Below are positions 1-9,306 of a DNA stretch of 64,000 nt, one piece after another (the stretch's first letter is position 1; the number at the start of each line of letters is the position of its first letter). Made by a program: the position numbers and the translations under genes. The DNA is from Solwaraspora sp. WMMD406 (GTDB lineage Bacteria > Actinomycetota > Actinomycetes > Mycobacteriales > Micromonosporaceae). The notes below the pieces were generated by a model, which saw nothing but the letters and a program-made list of their open reading frames with translations, was not told the DNA's origin and did not search any database. The stretch is from the NCBI RefSeq assembly GCF_029626025.1, contig NZ_JARUBF010000001.1, positions 6,542,001 to 6,606,000 on the forward strand, in the 5' to 3' direction.

Positions 1-45
1 GCGCGCCTGCGCGCCGCCGGGCCGCAACTGGCCGGCTCGGTGTGA
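1..45 (+). CDS. C-terminal end of an unidentified gene (partial)
   Basis: The first 14 codons read ARLRAAGPQLAGSV and end in TGA at 43-45, with G or C in nearly every third position as in real genes here. The gene begins left of the window. The fragment is too short to identify a family. Confidence 0.35.
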   Translation, partial: ARLRAAGPQLAGSV

Positions 46-118
46 CCCGCGCCGGCTGACCGGTAGCGACCAGCGACGCCCGGTCGGTACCGTCGTGCCC
101 GGCCCGGGACGGACCACC

Positions 119-2965
119 TCATCCCGCGCCGGGCACTCCGCCCTCGCCCCGAACCGGCACTCCGCCGTCGCCCCGGACCGGCGCGCCACGGCCCTCGACG
201 AGCCTGCCTGACGCCGACCCGCCGGCGAACCAGCGGACACCCGAGGCGAGATCCGGATGCTCCACCGCCAACGCCACCGCCGCCGCCTCCACCAGACTCA
301 TCCGACTGCCCTGGGCGTACCCGTCGTCGAAGGCCCGGTCACCGATCACCGACCGAACCCTGGCCTGCTCCGACGCCCAGTAGGGACCGAACATGCCGGC
401 CGTGCTGCGCAGCGCCGAACGGGTGGCCTGCGCCGCGCCGAACAGTCGGGCGGCGGCCAGCGGATCGCCACCGAGCGCACAGCGCACCGCCATCGCGTTC
501 AAGGTGTCGCAGGCGCGACGGTGGAAGCCGTACCGCATCCGGGACCGCAACGCGACCACCAGATGGTCGTGGGCGGCGACCAGGTCCCGCCGGGCCAGCG
601 CCACCATGCCGAGCAGCATGTCGACGGTCCGCCGGCCACGTTCGGCCGGTCGGGCGGCCTCGGCCGGCCGGGCCGCGGCCAACAACTCGGCCGCCTCGTC
701 CAGCGCGCCCCGATGGCAGAGCAACTCGGCGAGACTGTAGACGGCGAAGATCGCGTCGCCGGCCGTACCGTTGGCCGCCGCCCAGTCGATCACCTCCCGG
801 CAGACCTGCTCGGCCTCGGCCAGCTGGCCGAGATCGATGAGGGAGGCCCCGCGGCCGGCCAACACCCGGGTCAGCAGGCCGGCGTCGCCGACCTGCCGGG
901 CGACCGCCTCGGCGCGGTGCGAAAACCGCAGCTCCTCGCCGAACTCGCCGTCCGCGCCAGCGTGCTGCGAGTGCATGTGGTACGCCGCCGCCAGCTCGGC
1001 CTGCGGAACCAGCTCACCGGTCTCGGCGATCCGGCCGTACAACCGGAACAGCCACAGCCGTCCCTCCCGGGCCAGGCCGCGCTCGCGCCACCACTGGTCG
1101 AGCCCGCTGGCCAACTGCAGGCCCCGCCGCGCGCTACCGCCGGTGGCGCTCCACCGCAGCGCCGCCCGCAGCTCGTCGGCGAGGGGATCGAGGGCGTACA
1201 GCGACAGGGTCACCGGCTGGCCGTCCGGACCGAGGTACGCCCGTTGCAGCGCGTGCAGCGCCCAGTCCACGTGCCGACCCCGGGCGGCCTGTTCCTCCCC
1301 CGCCTCGGCCAGCCGGCGGGCGGCGTACGCCCGGATCGGATCCAGCATCCGATAGCTGGTACCGCCGCCGGCCGGTTCCGCCTGGATCATCGACTTGTCG
1401 ACCAGCACGGCCAGCGGACCGAGCGGATCGTCGTCCAACAGCCATTCCACGGTGCCCAGGTCGACCGGGCCGGCGAAGACCGACAACCAGCGCAGCAGCC
1501 GGGCCGCCCGGGGAGCCAACGTCCGGTACGACCAGGTGACGGTCGCCTGCAACGTACCGTGTCGGCGGGCAGCCGTCGGGTCACCGCCGTCCCGGCCCGT
1601 GTCGCGGCTGTCCCGGCCCACGTCCCGGCTGTCGCCCCGATCGCCGTCAAGCACACCGAGCACGTCGTCGAGTCGTTCGACGAGTTGCTCGACGGAGAGC
1701 ACCCGCAATCGGGCGGCGGCCAGCTCGATCGCCAACGGCAGGCCGTCCAGCCGGGCGGCCACCCGTTGCAGCTGCGCCGATTCGGCATGACCCGGACGCT
1801 GTCCACCACGCGCCGCGATGGTCCGGTCCAGCAGCAGCGCGACCGCGTCACTGGGAGCACCATCCGGCTCCGGCTCGGCCGACAGTGGCGGAATCCGCCA
1901 GACCACCTCACCTGGAACGCCGAGCGGCTCCCGGCTCGTGGCCAGCACCCGTACACCGGGCCCGCCCGCCAGTAGCCGCGTGATCACCTCGGCGCACGGT
2001 GCCAGCTGGGCATCGCAGGTGTCGAGGACCAACAGCAACTGGCGGGCGGCGGCGTACTCGACGACCGTGTCGAGGATCGGCCGTCCCGGCTCCGGTCGCA
2101 GCCCGAACACGGCGGCGATCGCGAAGACGACCAGGCCCGGATCGGTGACCGTGGCGACATCGACGAACCAGACTCCGTCCGGATGCCGGCCCTGCGGAGC
2201 GGCGGCGACTGCGGCCACTTCGATCGCCAACCGGGTCTTGCCGGCACCGCCCGCGCCGACCACCGTCACCAGCCGGTGCCCGGTGACCAGCTCGTCCAGT
2301 TCCCGCCGCTCGGCCTGTCGGCCGATGAAGGAGCTGATCTGACCGGGCAGGTTGTGGGTGGTGGCGTCGGCCGTACGGGGCCGTGGGAAGTGGCGTTCCA
2401 GTCCTGGCCCGATCAGCTGGAACAGTCGCTCCCGGTCGTCGAACCCACGCAGCCGGTGCAGTCCGAGGTCGAGGAGGGACACCGTGGCCGGCAGTGGATC
2501 GGCCGCCCGTGCGGTGGCCGCCGAGCAGAGCACCTGGCCGCCGTGGGCAGCGGCGGCGATCCGGGCGGCACGGTGGACCTCGGGGCTGGCGTACTCACCG
2601 CCGATCGGCTCGGCATGCCCGGTGTGCAGGCCCATCCGGACCCGGGGTACGGCCTCGGGCACCGGCCACTCGTGTGCGGCCAGCGCCCGTTGGGCGCGCA
2701 GGCACGCGTCCAGCGCGGCGGACGCGTCGGCGAACGCGACGAAGAACGAATCCCCCTCGGTGAACAGCTCGGTGCCTTCGCTGCTGGACAGGATCCGCCG
2801 CACCAACCGCCGGTGGTCGCTGAGCACCGGGCGGTAGTCGGGGCCCAGCAGCCGGGCGAGTCTGGTGGACCCTTCGATGTCGGTGAACATGAAGGTGACC
2901 AGACCACTCGGCAGAGCATTCGGTGCCGACACCCGTGGAACCTCCGCCCCGCTGGGAAGTCGCAT
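119..2965 (-). CDS. Class III cyclase-like / STAND ATPase / TPR regulatory protein
   Basis: A large cytoplasmic signalling protein of 948 residues. Residues 21-185 form a class III nucleotide cyclase domain, with the metal-binding Asp in FTDIEGST (about D29) and a second Asp in GDSFFVAF (about D72). The usual VNxAAR helix reads EVHRAARIA, so activity is uncertain. An NB-ARC/STAND ATPase follows, with Walker A GAGGAGKT at 237-244 and Walker B LLLVLD near 310-315. The C-terminal half is helical and TPR-like (GASLIDLGQLAEAEQ, SLAELLCHRGALDEA). No LuxR-type DNA-binding domain closes the protein, unlike many relatives. The first ATG is used without a clear ribosome binding site; a GTG 11 codons in is possible. 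It may sense a ligand or protein rather than make cAMP. Confidence 0.85.
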   Translation of the reverse strand: MRLPSGAEVPRVSAPNALPSGLVTFMFTDIEGSTRLARLLGPDYRPVLSDHRRLVRRILSSSEGTELFTEGDSFFVAFADASAALDACLRAQRALAAHEWPVPEAVPRVRMGLHTGHAEPIGGEYASPEVHRAARIAAAAHGGQVLCSAATARAADPLPATVSLLDLGLHRLRGFDDRERLFQLIGPGLERHFPRPRTADATTHNLPGQISSFIGRQAERRELDELVTGHRLVTVVGAGGAGKTRLAIEVAAVAAAPQGRHPDGVWFVDVATVTDPGLVVFAIAAVFGLRPEPGRPILDTVVEYAAARQLLLVLDTCDAQLAPCAEVITRLLAGGPGVRVLATSREPLGVPGEVVWRIPPLSAEPEPDGAPSDAVALLLDRTIAARGGQRPGHAESAQLQRVAARLDGLPLAIELAAARLRVLSVEQLVERLDDVLGVLDGDRGDSRDVGRDSRDTGRDGGDPTAARRHGTLQATVTWSYRTLAPRAARLLRWLSVFAGPVDLGTVEWLLDDDPLGPLAVLVDKSMIQAEPAGGGTSYRMLDPIRAYAARRLAEAGEEQAARGRHVDWALHALQRAYLGPDGQPVTLSLYALDPLADELRAALRWSATGGSARRGLQLASGLDQWWRERGLAREGRLWLFRLYGRIAETGELVPQAELAAAYHMHSQHAGADGEFGEELRFSHRAEAVARQVGDAGLLTRVLAGRGASLIDLGQLAEAEQVCREVIDWAAANGTAGDAIFAVYSLAELLCHRGALDEAAELLAAARPAEAARPAERGRRTVDMLLGMVALARRDLVAAHDHLVVALRSRMRYGFHRRACDTLNAMAVRCALGGDPLAAARLFGAAQATRSALRSTAGMFGPYWASEQARVRSVIGDRAFDDGYAQGSRMSLVEAAAVALAVEHPDLASGVRWFAGGSASGRLVEGRGAPVRGDGGVPVRGEGGVPGAG

Positions 2966-3056
2966 TCATGCTGCCGCAGATCCGCGAACCGGCGTATCGG
3001 TGAAATGGTCGGAGCTGATCGCGGCACTGTCCGGACAGGTCAGCTCGGGACGCCGG

Positions 3057-3284
3057 TCAGCACCCGCAGCCGCCGCCGCAGCAACCACCGCCGCCGGTGG
3101 GCGGCGCCACCGGCATCGCGCTTGCCGCGCCCGGGCCGCGCCCGGTGAGCGCGACGGTGGAGAGCAGCTTGACCGTGTCGGAGTGGCCCTGCGGACAGGA
3201 CGCCGGTGCGCTGGCCTCGATCATCGGACGGTTGACCTCGAAGGTGTCGCCGCAGGCGCGACAGCGAAATTCGTACCGGGGCAT
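3057..3284 (-). CDS. FmdB-family zinc ribbon protein
   Basis: A 75-residue protein starting MPRYEFRCRACGDTFEV. One CxxC pair sits in the N-terminal ribbon (RCRACG) and the second half-site is CPQGH, as in FmdB/putative regulatory zinc ribbon proteins. The tail is rich in Gly and Cys (GGGGCCGGGCGC), also seen in actinobacterial members. The start was chosen at MPRYEF because family members begin there; a longer in-frame reading upstream lacks family similarity. Function is unknown. Confidence 0.85.
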   Translation of the reverse strand: MPRYEFRCRACGDTFEVNRPMIEASAPASCPQGHSDTVKLLSTVALTGRGPGAASAMPVAPPTGGGGCCGGGCGC

Positions 3285-3327
3285 AGGAACAGGGTACGGC
3301 GGGAACCAGCGACGCCGGGTGGATGGG

Positions 3328-3333
3328 TAATAC
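3328..3333 (+). promoter_or_regulatory. -10 box for a leaderless transglycosylase transcript
   Basis: TAATAC lies seven bases before the ATG at 3341, so transcription should start at or next to the start codon. No good -35 is seen. Confidence 0.45.
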
Positions 3334-3340
3334 TCGAGGC

Positions 3341-4603
3341 ATGGTCGAAGACGGGGCAGGTACGCCGGCGACATACCCGCTGCGGCCGGCCGCGCCCGCC
3401 AACGCCGGCGGGTCGACCACCAGCGGCCCCGGATCGACCGCTGACGCGACGGTCCCGACGACCGCTCCCGGCGACACCGGGTCGACCGCCGACGCGACGC
3501 CTCCCGTTCCGCCCACGGACGCGCCCCGACCTGGCCGACCGGCCGCTGCTCCCGCCCCGCCCACGGACGCGCCCCGACCTGGCCGACCGGCCGCTGCTCC
3601 CGCCCCGCCCACGGACGCGCCCCCGTCCGTCGGTGACTCCTCGGCCGCCGTCGTCGGCCGGCACCGTCGGGAGAACGCGCCGTTCGCCGGCGGCCGGGTC
3701 GGCCGGTTCCATCCTCGTCGCCTCCGCCCCACCCGGCAGGGCGTACGTCGGGTCGTCCACTCCGCCCAGGCCTGGTCGCGTCGACCAGCCGGCCGGCTGA
3801 TCGTGCCCGGTGTGCTGATGCTCAGCTTGATCGCCGGCACCGGAACGGCGGGAGCGGTACTTGTCCCCGCGACCGCTGGCAGCCCCGTCCCGACCGCCGC
3901 ACCGACGACGGCCGTACCGCGCCCGACCGCCGTACCGCAGCCGCCGACGGGCACCGATCCGGATCTGGTGGACCCCTTCGACGGTGAGCCGAACGGCCTG
4001 CCCGACGACGGACTCGATCCCGGTGACCAACGGCCCGCCTCGGTGCTGGCCGGCTGGGCCGCGCAGACCGGCGGCCGGTTGGGGATCCCGCCGGTCGCGA
4101 TGGAGGCCTACGGCTACGCCGAACTCGTGCTCGCCAACACCTCGCCGAACTGCCGGCTGACGTGGACGACGGTGGCCGCGATCGGGATGATCGAGTCCAC
4201 CCACGGGACCGCCAACGGCTCCAGATTGGACACGTCCGGACGGGCGAATCCGCCGATCGTCGGGCTTCCGCTGGACGGAGCGGGTGGACGGCAACGGATC
4301 GCCGATACCGATCGGGGCACGCTCGACAATGACCTGGCGTACGACCGCGCGGTAGGCCCAATGCAGTTCATCCCGACCACGTGGGAGGAATTCGCGGTGG
4401 ACGCCGACAACGACGGGGTCGCCGATCCACAAGATATCGATGACGCCAGCCTCGCCGCCGCTAACTACTTGTGTCGAAACGGACGCGATCTGTCTACAGC
4501 CGAGGATTGGTGGAGTGCCATCCTTTCGTACAACAACGTCCAGCCGTACGCGCAGGCTGTCTTCGACACGGCCAACGAGTACGGCGTCCTCAGCCGTACT
4601 TAA
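3341..4603 (+). CDS. Membrane-anchored lytic transglycosylase (SLT_2/MltB-like)
   Basis: Predicted to cleave peptidoglycan glycan strands outside the membrane. About 150 Pro/Ala/Thr-rich and then Arg-rich residues precede one membrane segment (about 153-176, LIVPGVLMLSLIAGTGTAGA), a type II topology. After a Pro-rich linker the catalytic domain begins near 240. The catalytic Glu lies in GMIESTHG (about E285), and GPMQFIPTTW and AANYLCRNGRDL are family motifs. An EF-like DADNDGVADPQD loop precedes the last helix. The N-terminal region holds a 48-bp tandem repeat. An upstream in-frame ATG (3323) exists, but a -10 box just before 3341 favours the start used here. The same type of enzyme is encoded elsewhere in actinomycetes near wall and sporulation genes. 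Confidence 0.85.
   Translation: MVEDGAGTPATYPLRPAAPANAGGSTTSGPGSTADATVPTTAPGDTGSTADATPPVPPTDAPRPGRPAAAPAPPTDAPRPGRPAAAPAPPTDAPPSVGDSSAAVVGRHRRENAPFAGGRVGRFHPRRLRPTRQGVRRVVHSAQAWSRRPAGRLIVPGVLMLSLIAGTGTAGAVLVPATAGSPVPTAAPTTAVPRPTAVPQPPTGTDPDLVDPFDGEPNGLPDDGLDPGDQRPASVLAGWAAQTGGRLGIPPVAMEAYGYAELVLANTSPNCRLTWTTVAAIGMIESTHGTANGSRLDTSGRANPPIVGLPLDGAGGRQRIADTDRGTLDNDLAYDRAVGPMQFIPTTWEEFAVDADNDGVADPQDIDDASLAAANYLCRNGRDLSTAEDWWSAILSYNNVQPYAQAVFDTANEYGVLSRT
3511..3623 (+). repeat. 48-bp direct repeat within the transglycosylase gene
   Basis: Two identical 48-bp units (3511-3558 and 3559-3606) and a partial third (3607 to about 3623) encode PPTDAPRPGRPAAAPA-type repeats in the cytoplasmic tail. The unit is a whole number of codons, so copy changes keep the frame. 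Confidence 0.9.
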
Positions 4604-4676
4604 CGCAATCACATCGGCACGATTTCTCGGCCGAGCACTTCCGCAACAGGCGAGTTGACGGCAAGCTAGACAAGTG

Positions 4677-5696
4677 ATGGTGCGCGAGTGGGACCCTCGA
4701 ACCGCGTCGTCCGCCGAGATCTCCTCTCTGCTGGACTGTCTCAACCAGGTATTCCGGACGGACCTCCCGGGCGATCCGCTGTGGCGGCCGAACTACCTGC
4801 GGGAATACCTGACCGAGACGATGCCCGGGTCACGCCGCGTCTGTTGGCTGGCCGAGGAGCCGGCCGCCGACGGGTCCCCCCGCATCGTCGGCCACGTCAA
4901 CGTACTACTGATCGGCGACATCGGCGTCCTGGAGGTCCTGGTCCATCCGGAGGTCCGCCGGACCGGGTTGGGCCGGCAACTGCTCGCGTTGGCCGTCCGC
5001 CGCGCCTATCACGAAGGCTTCAGCTCGGTCGGGGTCGAGGTGATCGGCGGAACGTCCGCCATCGAGTTCTACGGATCCCTCGGCTTCGACCGGGAGTTCC
5101 GCGAGATCCGCAGCGTCCTGCGGCTTTCCACCGTCGACTGGGCGGCGATCGACAAGATGGCCGGTGACGCCGAGCCGGGCTACCGGGTCGAGTTCTTCCC
5201 CGGCGGCCCGCCGGACGAGCTGATCGACGCGTACGCGCAGGCCAAGGCCGAGCAGCGGGTCCTGGAAGAAGCCGGCGAGCTGGACCTGCGGCCGAGTTCC
5301 TACGAGCCGGAGCGGTTGCGGGAGAGCCTGGACTGTCTGCACCGCCGGGGCATGAAACCGTACATCGTGCTGGCCATCCACGCCGCCACCGGCGAGGTCG
5401 CCGGACTGACCGAGGTCGTCGTCCCGGCCCAGCACCCCACGCGGGCCGACCAGTACGACACCATCGTGGTACGGGCGCACCGGGGACGCGGCATCGACCG
5501 GGCGATCAAAGCCCGGATGCTGCTGGAACTGCGCTCCGCCGAGCCGGAGCTGGCCGAGGTGCAGACCTGGAACGCCGAGGGCAACGAGACGATGCTCCGG
5601 GTCAACTCGGAGATCGGCTTCCAACCGGATCGGGACTGGTGGGACTGCGGCGCGGACATCGCCACCTTGCTGCGCCGCCTGGAGGCGAAGGGCTGA
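4677..5696 (+). CDS. Tandem GNAT-family N-acetyltransferase
   Basis: A 339-residue protein with two GNAT folds. The N-terminal one is canonical: GDIGVLEVLVHPEVRRTGLGRQLL is the beta4-motif A acetyl-CoA loop (R/Q-x-x-G-x-G/A), followed by IEFYGSLGFDRE. The second (about 165-339) has a weaker loop, VRAHRGRGIDRAIK, and NAEGNETMLRVNSEIGFQPD. The layout resembles mycothiol synthase (MshD) and related double GNATs, but identity with MshD cannot be claimed; a mycothiol gene (mshA) lies in the same window. ATG at 4677 is preferred over GTG at 4674; there is no ribosome binding site and a possible -10 (TAGACA) is nearby. Confidence 0.8.
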   Translation: MVREWDPRTASSAEISSLLDCLNQVFRTDLPGDPLWRPNYLREYLTETMPGSRRVCWLAEEPAADGSPRIVGHVNVLLIGDIGVLEVLVHPEVRRTGLGRQLLALAVRRAYHEGFSSVGVEVIGGTSAIEFYGSLGFDREFREIRSVLRLSTVDWAAIDKMAGDAEPGYRVEFFPGGPPDELIDAYAQAKAEQRVLEEAGELDLRPSSYEPERLRESLDCLHRRGMKPYIVLAIHAATGEVAGLTEVVVPAQHPTRADQYDTIVVRAHRGRGIDRAIKARMLLELRSAEPELAEVQTWNAEGNETMLRVNSEIGFQPDRDWWDCGADIATLLRRLEAKG

Positions 5697-5715
5697 CAGC
5701 GGGTCCGCTACCGGA

Positions 5716-6699
5716 TCAGTCCAGTTCCCTCAGCGCGTGGGCGGCCTCGACCGCCCAGTAGGTGAGGATGATCTGCGCGCCGGCGCGCCGGATGGCGGTG
5801 AGCGACTCCATGATCACCCGATCCCGTTCCACCCAGCCGTTCGCCGCCGCCGCCTCGACCATGGCGTACTCGCCGGAGACCTGGTAGGCCGCGACCGGCA
5901 CCTGCACCAAATCCCGGACGGCCGAGAGCACGTCCAGGTAGGGCAACGCCGGCTTGACCATCACCACGTCCGCGCCTTCGGCGACGTCGAGCTCGACCTC
6001 CCGCAACGACTCCCGCACGTTCGCCGGATCCTGCTGATAGGTACGCCGGTCACCGACCAGCGCGGACTCCACGGCGTCCCGGAACGGACCGTAGAACGAC
6101 GAGGCGTACTTGACGGCGTAGGCCAGCAGGGCGGTGTCGGTGTGCCCGGCAGCGTCCAGCGCCTGCCGGATCACCCCGATCTGGCCGTCCATCATCCCGG
6201 ACGGGCCCAGCATGCCGGCTCCGGCGTCCGCCTGGGCGACCGCCATCTCGGCGTACGCGGCGACGGTGGCGTCGTTGTCGACCGACCCGTCGGCGGCGAG
6301 CAGCCCACAGTGCCCGTGCGAGGTGAACTCGTCCAGGCAGAGGTCGCTCATCACCACCGTGACGTCACCGACCTCGGCGACCACGTCCCGGATGGCGACG
6401 TTGAGGATGCCGTCCGGGTCGAGGCCGCCGGATCCGGTAGCGTCCCGGCTGGCCGGCACCCCGAACAGCATGATCCCGCCGACGCCGGCCCGGACCGCCT
6501 CGGCGGCGGCCTTACGCAGCGACTCCCGCGAATGCTGGACCACACCGGGCAGCGAGGCGATCGGCCGGGGCTCGGCGAGCCCTTCCTTGACGAACATCGG
6601 TAGGACGAGTTCGGCCGGGGCCAGCCGGGTCTCCGACACCAACCGCCGCAGGGCGGCCGTACGGCGCAGCCGGCGCGGCCGGATCCGTGGGTACGTCAT
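5716..6699 (-). CDS. hemB: Delta-aminolevulinic acid dehydratase (porphobilinogen synthase)
   Basis: Condenses two 5-aminolevulinate molecules to porphobilinogen, the second step of haem synthesis after HemA and HemL. The 327-residue length is normal. The two active-site lysines are in [13 protein letters not shown] (K197) and [11 protein letters not shown] (K249, Schiff base). The metal loop reads [14 protein letters not shown]: two of the three zinc cysteines are kept and the middle one is Asp, between the zinc-type and magnesium-type patterns. It is the last gene of the rex-hem operon and overlaps hemD by four bases. Confidence 0.97.
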   Translation of the reverse strand: MTYPRIRPRRLRRTAALRRLVSETRLAPAELVLPMFVKEGLAEPRPIASLPGVVQHSRESLRKAAAEAVRAGVGGIMLFGVPASRDATGSGGLDPDGILNVAIRDVVAEVGDVTVVMSDLCLDEFTSHGHCGLLAADGSVDNDATVAAYAEMAVAQADAGAGMLGPSGMMDGQIGVIRQALDAAGHTDTALLAYAVKYASSFYGPFRDAVESALVGDRRTYQQDPANVRESLREVELDVAEGADVVMVKPALPYLDVLSAVRDLVQVPVAAYQVSGEYAMVEAAAANGWVERDRVIMESLTAIRRAGAQIILTYWAVEAAHALRELD

Positions 6700-8276
6700 C
6701 GGAAGCGCAGCGCGGTCGGGCCCTGCACCTTGGATCCACGGCGCTGCTTGGCCGGCATCGCGACCAGCTTCTCCCGCAGTTCCACCGCGTACCCGGCGAG
6801 CGCCTCCACCAGATCCGGCACCGAGGCGTGCGACGGCTGCACGTCGACCCGCAGTCCGAACTCGGTGGCGGTCTCCGAGGTCTTCGGGCCGATCACCGCC
6901 ACGACGGTCCGCGCGTGCGGCTTGCCGGCGATGCCGACCAGGTTGCGGACGGTGGAGGAAGAGGTGAACAGCACCGCGTCGAATCCGCCGGACTTGATCG
7001 CGTCACGGATCTCGGCCGGCGGCGGAGCGGCCCGGACGGTCCGGTAGGCGGTGACGTCGTCGACCTCCCAGCCCCGTTCGGTCAGTCCGGCGGCGAGCGT
7101 CTCGGTGGCGATGTCGGCGCGAGGCAGCAGCACCCGACCGACCGGATCGAGGATCTCGTCGTGCGGGGAGAACTCCGCCAGCAGGCCCTCCGAGGACTGC
7201 TCGCCGGCCGGCACCAGTTCCGGCTGGATGCCGAACGCCCGGACGGCGTCGGCGGTGGCCTCACCGATGCAGGCGATCTTGACCCCGCCGAAGTGCCGGG
7301 CGTCCAGGCCGTGCTCGGCGAACTTCTCCCAGACGGCGCGGACGGCGTTGACCGAGGTGAACACCACCCAGGCGTAGCGGCCGTCGACCAGGCCCTTGAC
7401 CGCCCGTTCCATCTGCGCCGGGGTACGCGGTGGCTCCACCGCGATGGTCGGCACCTCGCACGGGATCGCGCCGTAGGCGCGCAGCTGGGCGCTCATCACC
7501 CCGGCCTGTTCCTTGGTCCGGGGAACGAGCACCTTCCAGCCGTACAGCGGACGGTTCTCCCACCAGCTGAGCTTGTCCCGCTCGGCGACGCCCGCACCGA
7601 GGGTGAGGACGACCCGGCCGGTGAAGCCGAGCGCGGCGGCGACGAAGCTGTCCACGGTAGACGAGGTGGTGTACTGCGTCTCCCCGGTACCGTCACCGGT
7701 GACCGCGACGGCGGTGGCACCGGACACCCCGGCGGCCAGCAGTCCGTCGCGGATCGCGGCGAGTTCACCGGCGTCCACCGCGAGGGCGAGCGAACCACGG
7801 CCGACCGCGCCGGCGAGGGCGTCGAAGTCCAGGCCGGCCGCGTCGTCGACGTCGGCCACCGTACGGACGCCGGGCAGCGGCACGCCCGCGTAGCTGGCCA
7901 CTCCCTCGGCCTGGCTCACGCCGGGCACCACCTCGAACGGCACCGCGGTCCGGGCGACCGCCTGCACCTCGGTGACCACCGCCAGATGACCGAACGGGTC
8001 ACCGGTGACCAGCCGCACCGCGGCCTGCCCGGACCGGGCCGCCGAGATCAGCACCTTGGCGACGTCGCCCGGAGCGCCCTCGGCCGGGCTCAACTGGGTG
8101 TCCGCCTTCGCGTTGGCGCGCACGACGGAGAGCAACGTCTCCGGAACACCACGGTCATACACCACCTGGTCGGCCTCGACCAGGGCGTCGTGCGCCCGGC
8201 GGGTCAGCAGGCCGGGGTCGCCGGGGCCAGCCCCGACGAACGCGATGTGGCCGGCGAGCTTACGGGTGCGAGTCAT
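6696..8276 (-). CDS. hemD: Fused uroporphyrinogen-III methyltransferase / uroporphyrinogen-III synthase
   Basis: A two-domain enzyme of 526 residues. The N-terminal half (about 1-245) is a CobA/SUMT-type SAM methyltransferase ([31 protein letters not shown]) that leads to precorrin-2 and sirohaem. The C-terminal half (about 260-515) is a HemD-type synthase ([40 protein letters not shown]) that closes hydroxymethylbilane to uroporphyrinogen III. This fusion is common in actinobacteria. It overlaps hemC by 17 bases and hemB by four, implying coupled translation. Confidence 0.95.
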   Translation of the reverse strand: MTRTRKLAGHIAFVGAGPGDPGLLTRRAHDALVEADQVVYDRGVPETLLSVVRANAKADTQLSPAEGAPGDVAKVLISAARSGQAAVRLVTGDPFGHLAVVTEVQAVARTAVPFEVVPGVSQAEGVASYAGVPLPGVRTVADVDDAAGLDFDALAGAVGRGSLALAVDAGELAAIRDGLLAAGVSGATAVAVTGDGTGETQYTTSSTVDSFVAAALGFTGRVVLTLGAGVAERDKLSWWENRPLYGWKVLVPRTKEQAGVMSAQLRAYGAIPCEVPTIAVEPPRTPAQMERAVKGLVDGRYAWVVFTSVNAVRAVWEKFAEHGLDARHFGGVKIACIGEATADAVRAFGIQPELVPAGEQSSEGLLAEFSPHDEILDPVGRVLLPRADIATETLAAGLTERGWEVDDVTAYRTVRAAPPPAEIRDAIKSGGFDAVLFTSSSTVRNLVGIAGKPHARTVVAVIGPKTSETATEFGLRVDVQPSHASVPDLVEALAGYAVELREKLVAMPAKQRRGSKVQGPTALRFR

Positions 8277-9306
8277 CTATGCTCCCCATGTTCTGGGTTG
8301 TCGCGCCGGACGGAAAAGGCGCTGAAGGTCGCTGGGTCACGACGCCGGCAGGCGCGGAACCCGGAAGTAGTGGGCCACCGGACGCAGCTCCCGGAAGGAT
8401 GCTGTCGGCACCAGCGTCGAGCAACTCGGCGGCGAGTGCCTTGCCGATCTCCGCGGCGCCGGCCGGCGGACCGGTGCGGGACAGCCGGACCTCCCGGAGA
8501 CCGTCCGGGCTGATCACCGCCCCGCGCAGGTAGATCTCGTCGCCGTCGTCCCCCTCGGCGACTTCGGCGTACGCCGCGACCGGTGCGCTGCACCCGGCCT
8601 CCAGCGTCGCCAACAACGACCGTTCCGCGGTGACCGCGGCCCGAGTCGGTGCGTGATCGAGCACGCTCAGCAACTCGACCAGGTCGGTGTCCTCGGCCCG
8701 GCACTCCACCGCCAGGGCACCCTGGGCAGGCGCCGGCAGCATCAGCATCGGGTCGAGCGTCTCGGTGATCTCGTCGGCCCGGCCCAGCCGGACCAGGCCG
8801 GCCCGCGCGAGGACGACCGCGTCGAGATCGGCGCGTGGCCCCCGTACCCGGCCGATCCGGGTGTCCACGTTGCCCCGGATCGGGATGACCGTGAACTGGC
8901 GGCCCAGGGCGTGCAGTTGGGCGATCCGGCGCAGCGCGCCGGTGCCGATGGTGGCCCCGGGTGACAACTCGGCGAGCATCCGGCCGTCGCGGGTGAGCAG
9001 GGCGTCGCGGGGGTCCTCACGGGCCGGGACCGCGGCCACCTGCAGCCCCACCGGGCCGGCGGTCGGCAGATCCTTGTACGAGTGGACCGCCAGGTCGATC
9101 CGACGGGCCGTCAGCGCGTCACGCAACGCCGACACGAACACGCCGACCCCGAGCGTGGCCACCGGCGCCGTGGACCGGTCGCCGGCGGTCACGATCTCGA
9201 CCAGGTCGACCCGCCGTCCGGTCGCGGCCCGCAGCGCGTCGGCGACCCTGCCCGACTGGGCCAGGGCGAGCGCGCTGCCCCGGGTGCCCAGCCGCAGGGC
9301 GGTCAC
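8260..9306 (-). CDS. hemC: Porphobilinogen deaminase (hydroxymethylbilane synthase)
   Basis: Polymerises four porphobilinogens into hydroxymethylbilane. It starts with GTG. Signature residues: LRLGTRGSALALAQ at the N-terminus, HSYKDLPT with the catalytic region, RGNVDTR, and the dipyrromethane cofactor cysteine in LEAGCSAPV (C239). The last 30 or so residues are a Pro/Ser-rich tail that runs over the start of hemD. It overlaps hemA by four bases. Confidence 0.96.
   Translation of the reverse strand: MTALRLGTRGSALALAQSGRVADALRAATGRRVDLVEIVTAGDRSTAPVATLGVGVFVSALRDALTARRIDLAVHSYKDLPTAGPVGLQVAAVPAREDPRDALLTRDGRMLAELSPGATIGTGALRRIAQLHALGRQFTVIPIRGNVDTRIGRVRGPRADLDAVVLARAGLVRLGRADEITETLDPMLMLPAPAQGALAVECRAEDTDLVELLSVLDHAPTRAAVTAERSLLATLEAGCSAPVAAYAEVAEGDDGDEIYLRGAVISPDGLREVRLSRTGPPAGAAEIGKALAAELLDAGADSILPGAASGGPLLPGSAPAGVVTQRPSAPFPSGATTQNMGSIDDSHP

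Noticed and set aside
257-1975. Long open frame opposite the cyclase-STAND gene
   Set aside because: High GC keeps antisense frames open. It reads as Arg/Gly/Gln-rich peptide without any domain.
6687-8513. 608-codon frame opposite hemD and part of hemC
   Set aside because: It is the mirror of real haem genes, with His/Gly/Arg-rich composition and no motif.
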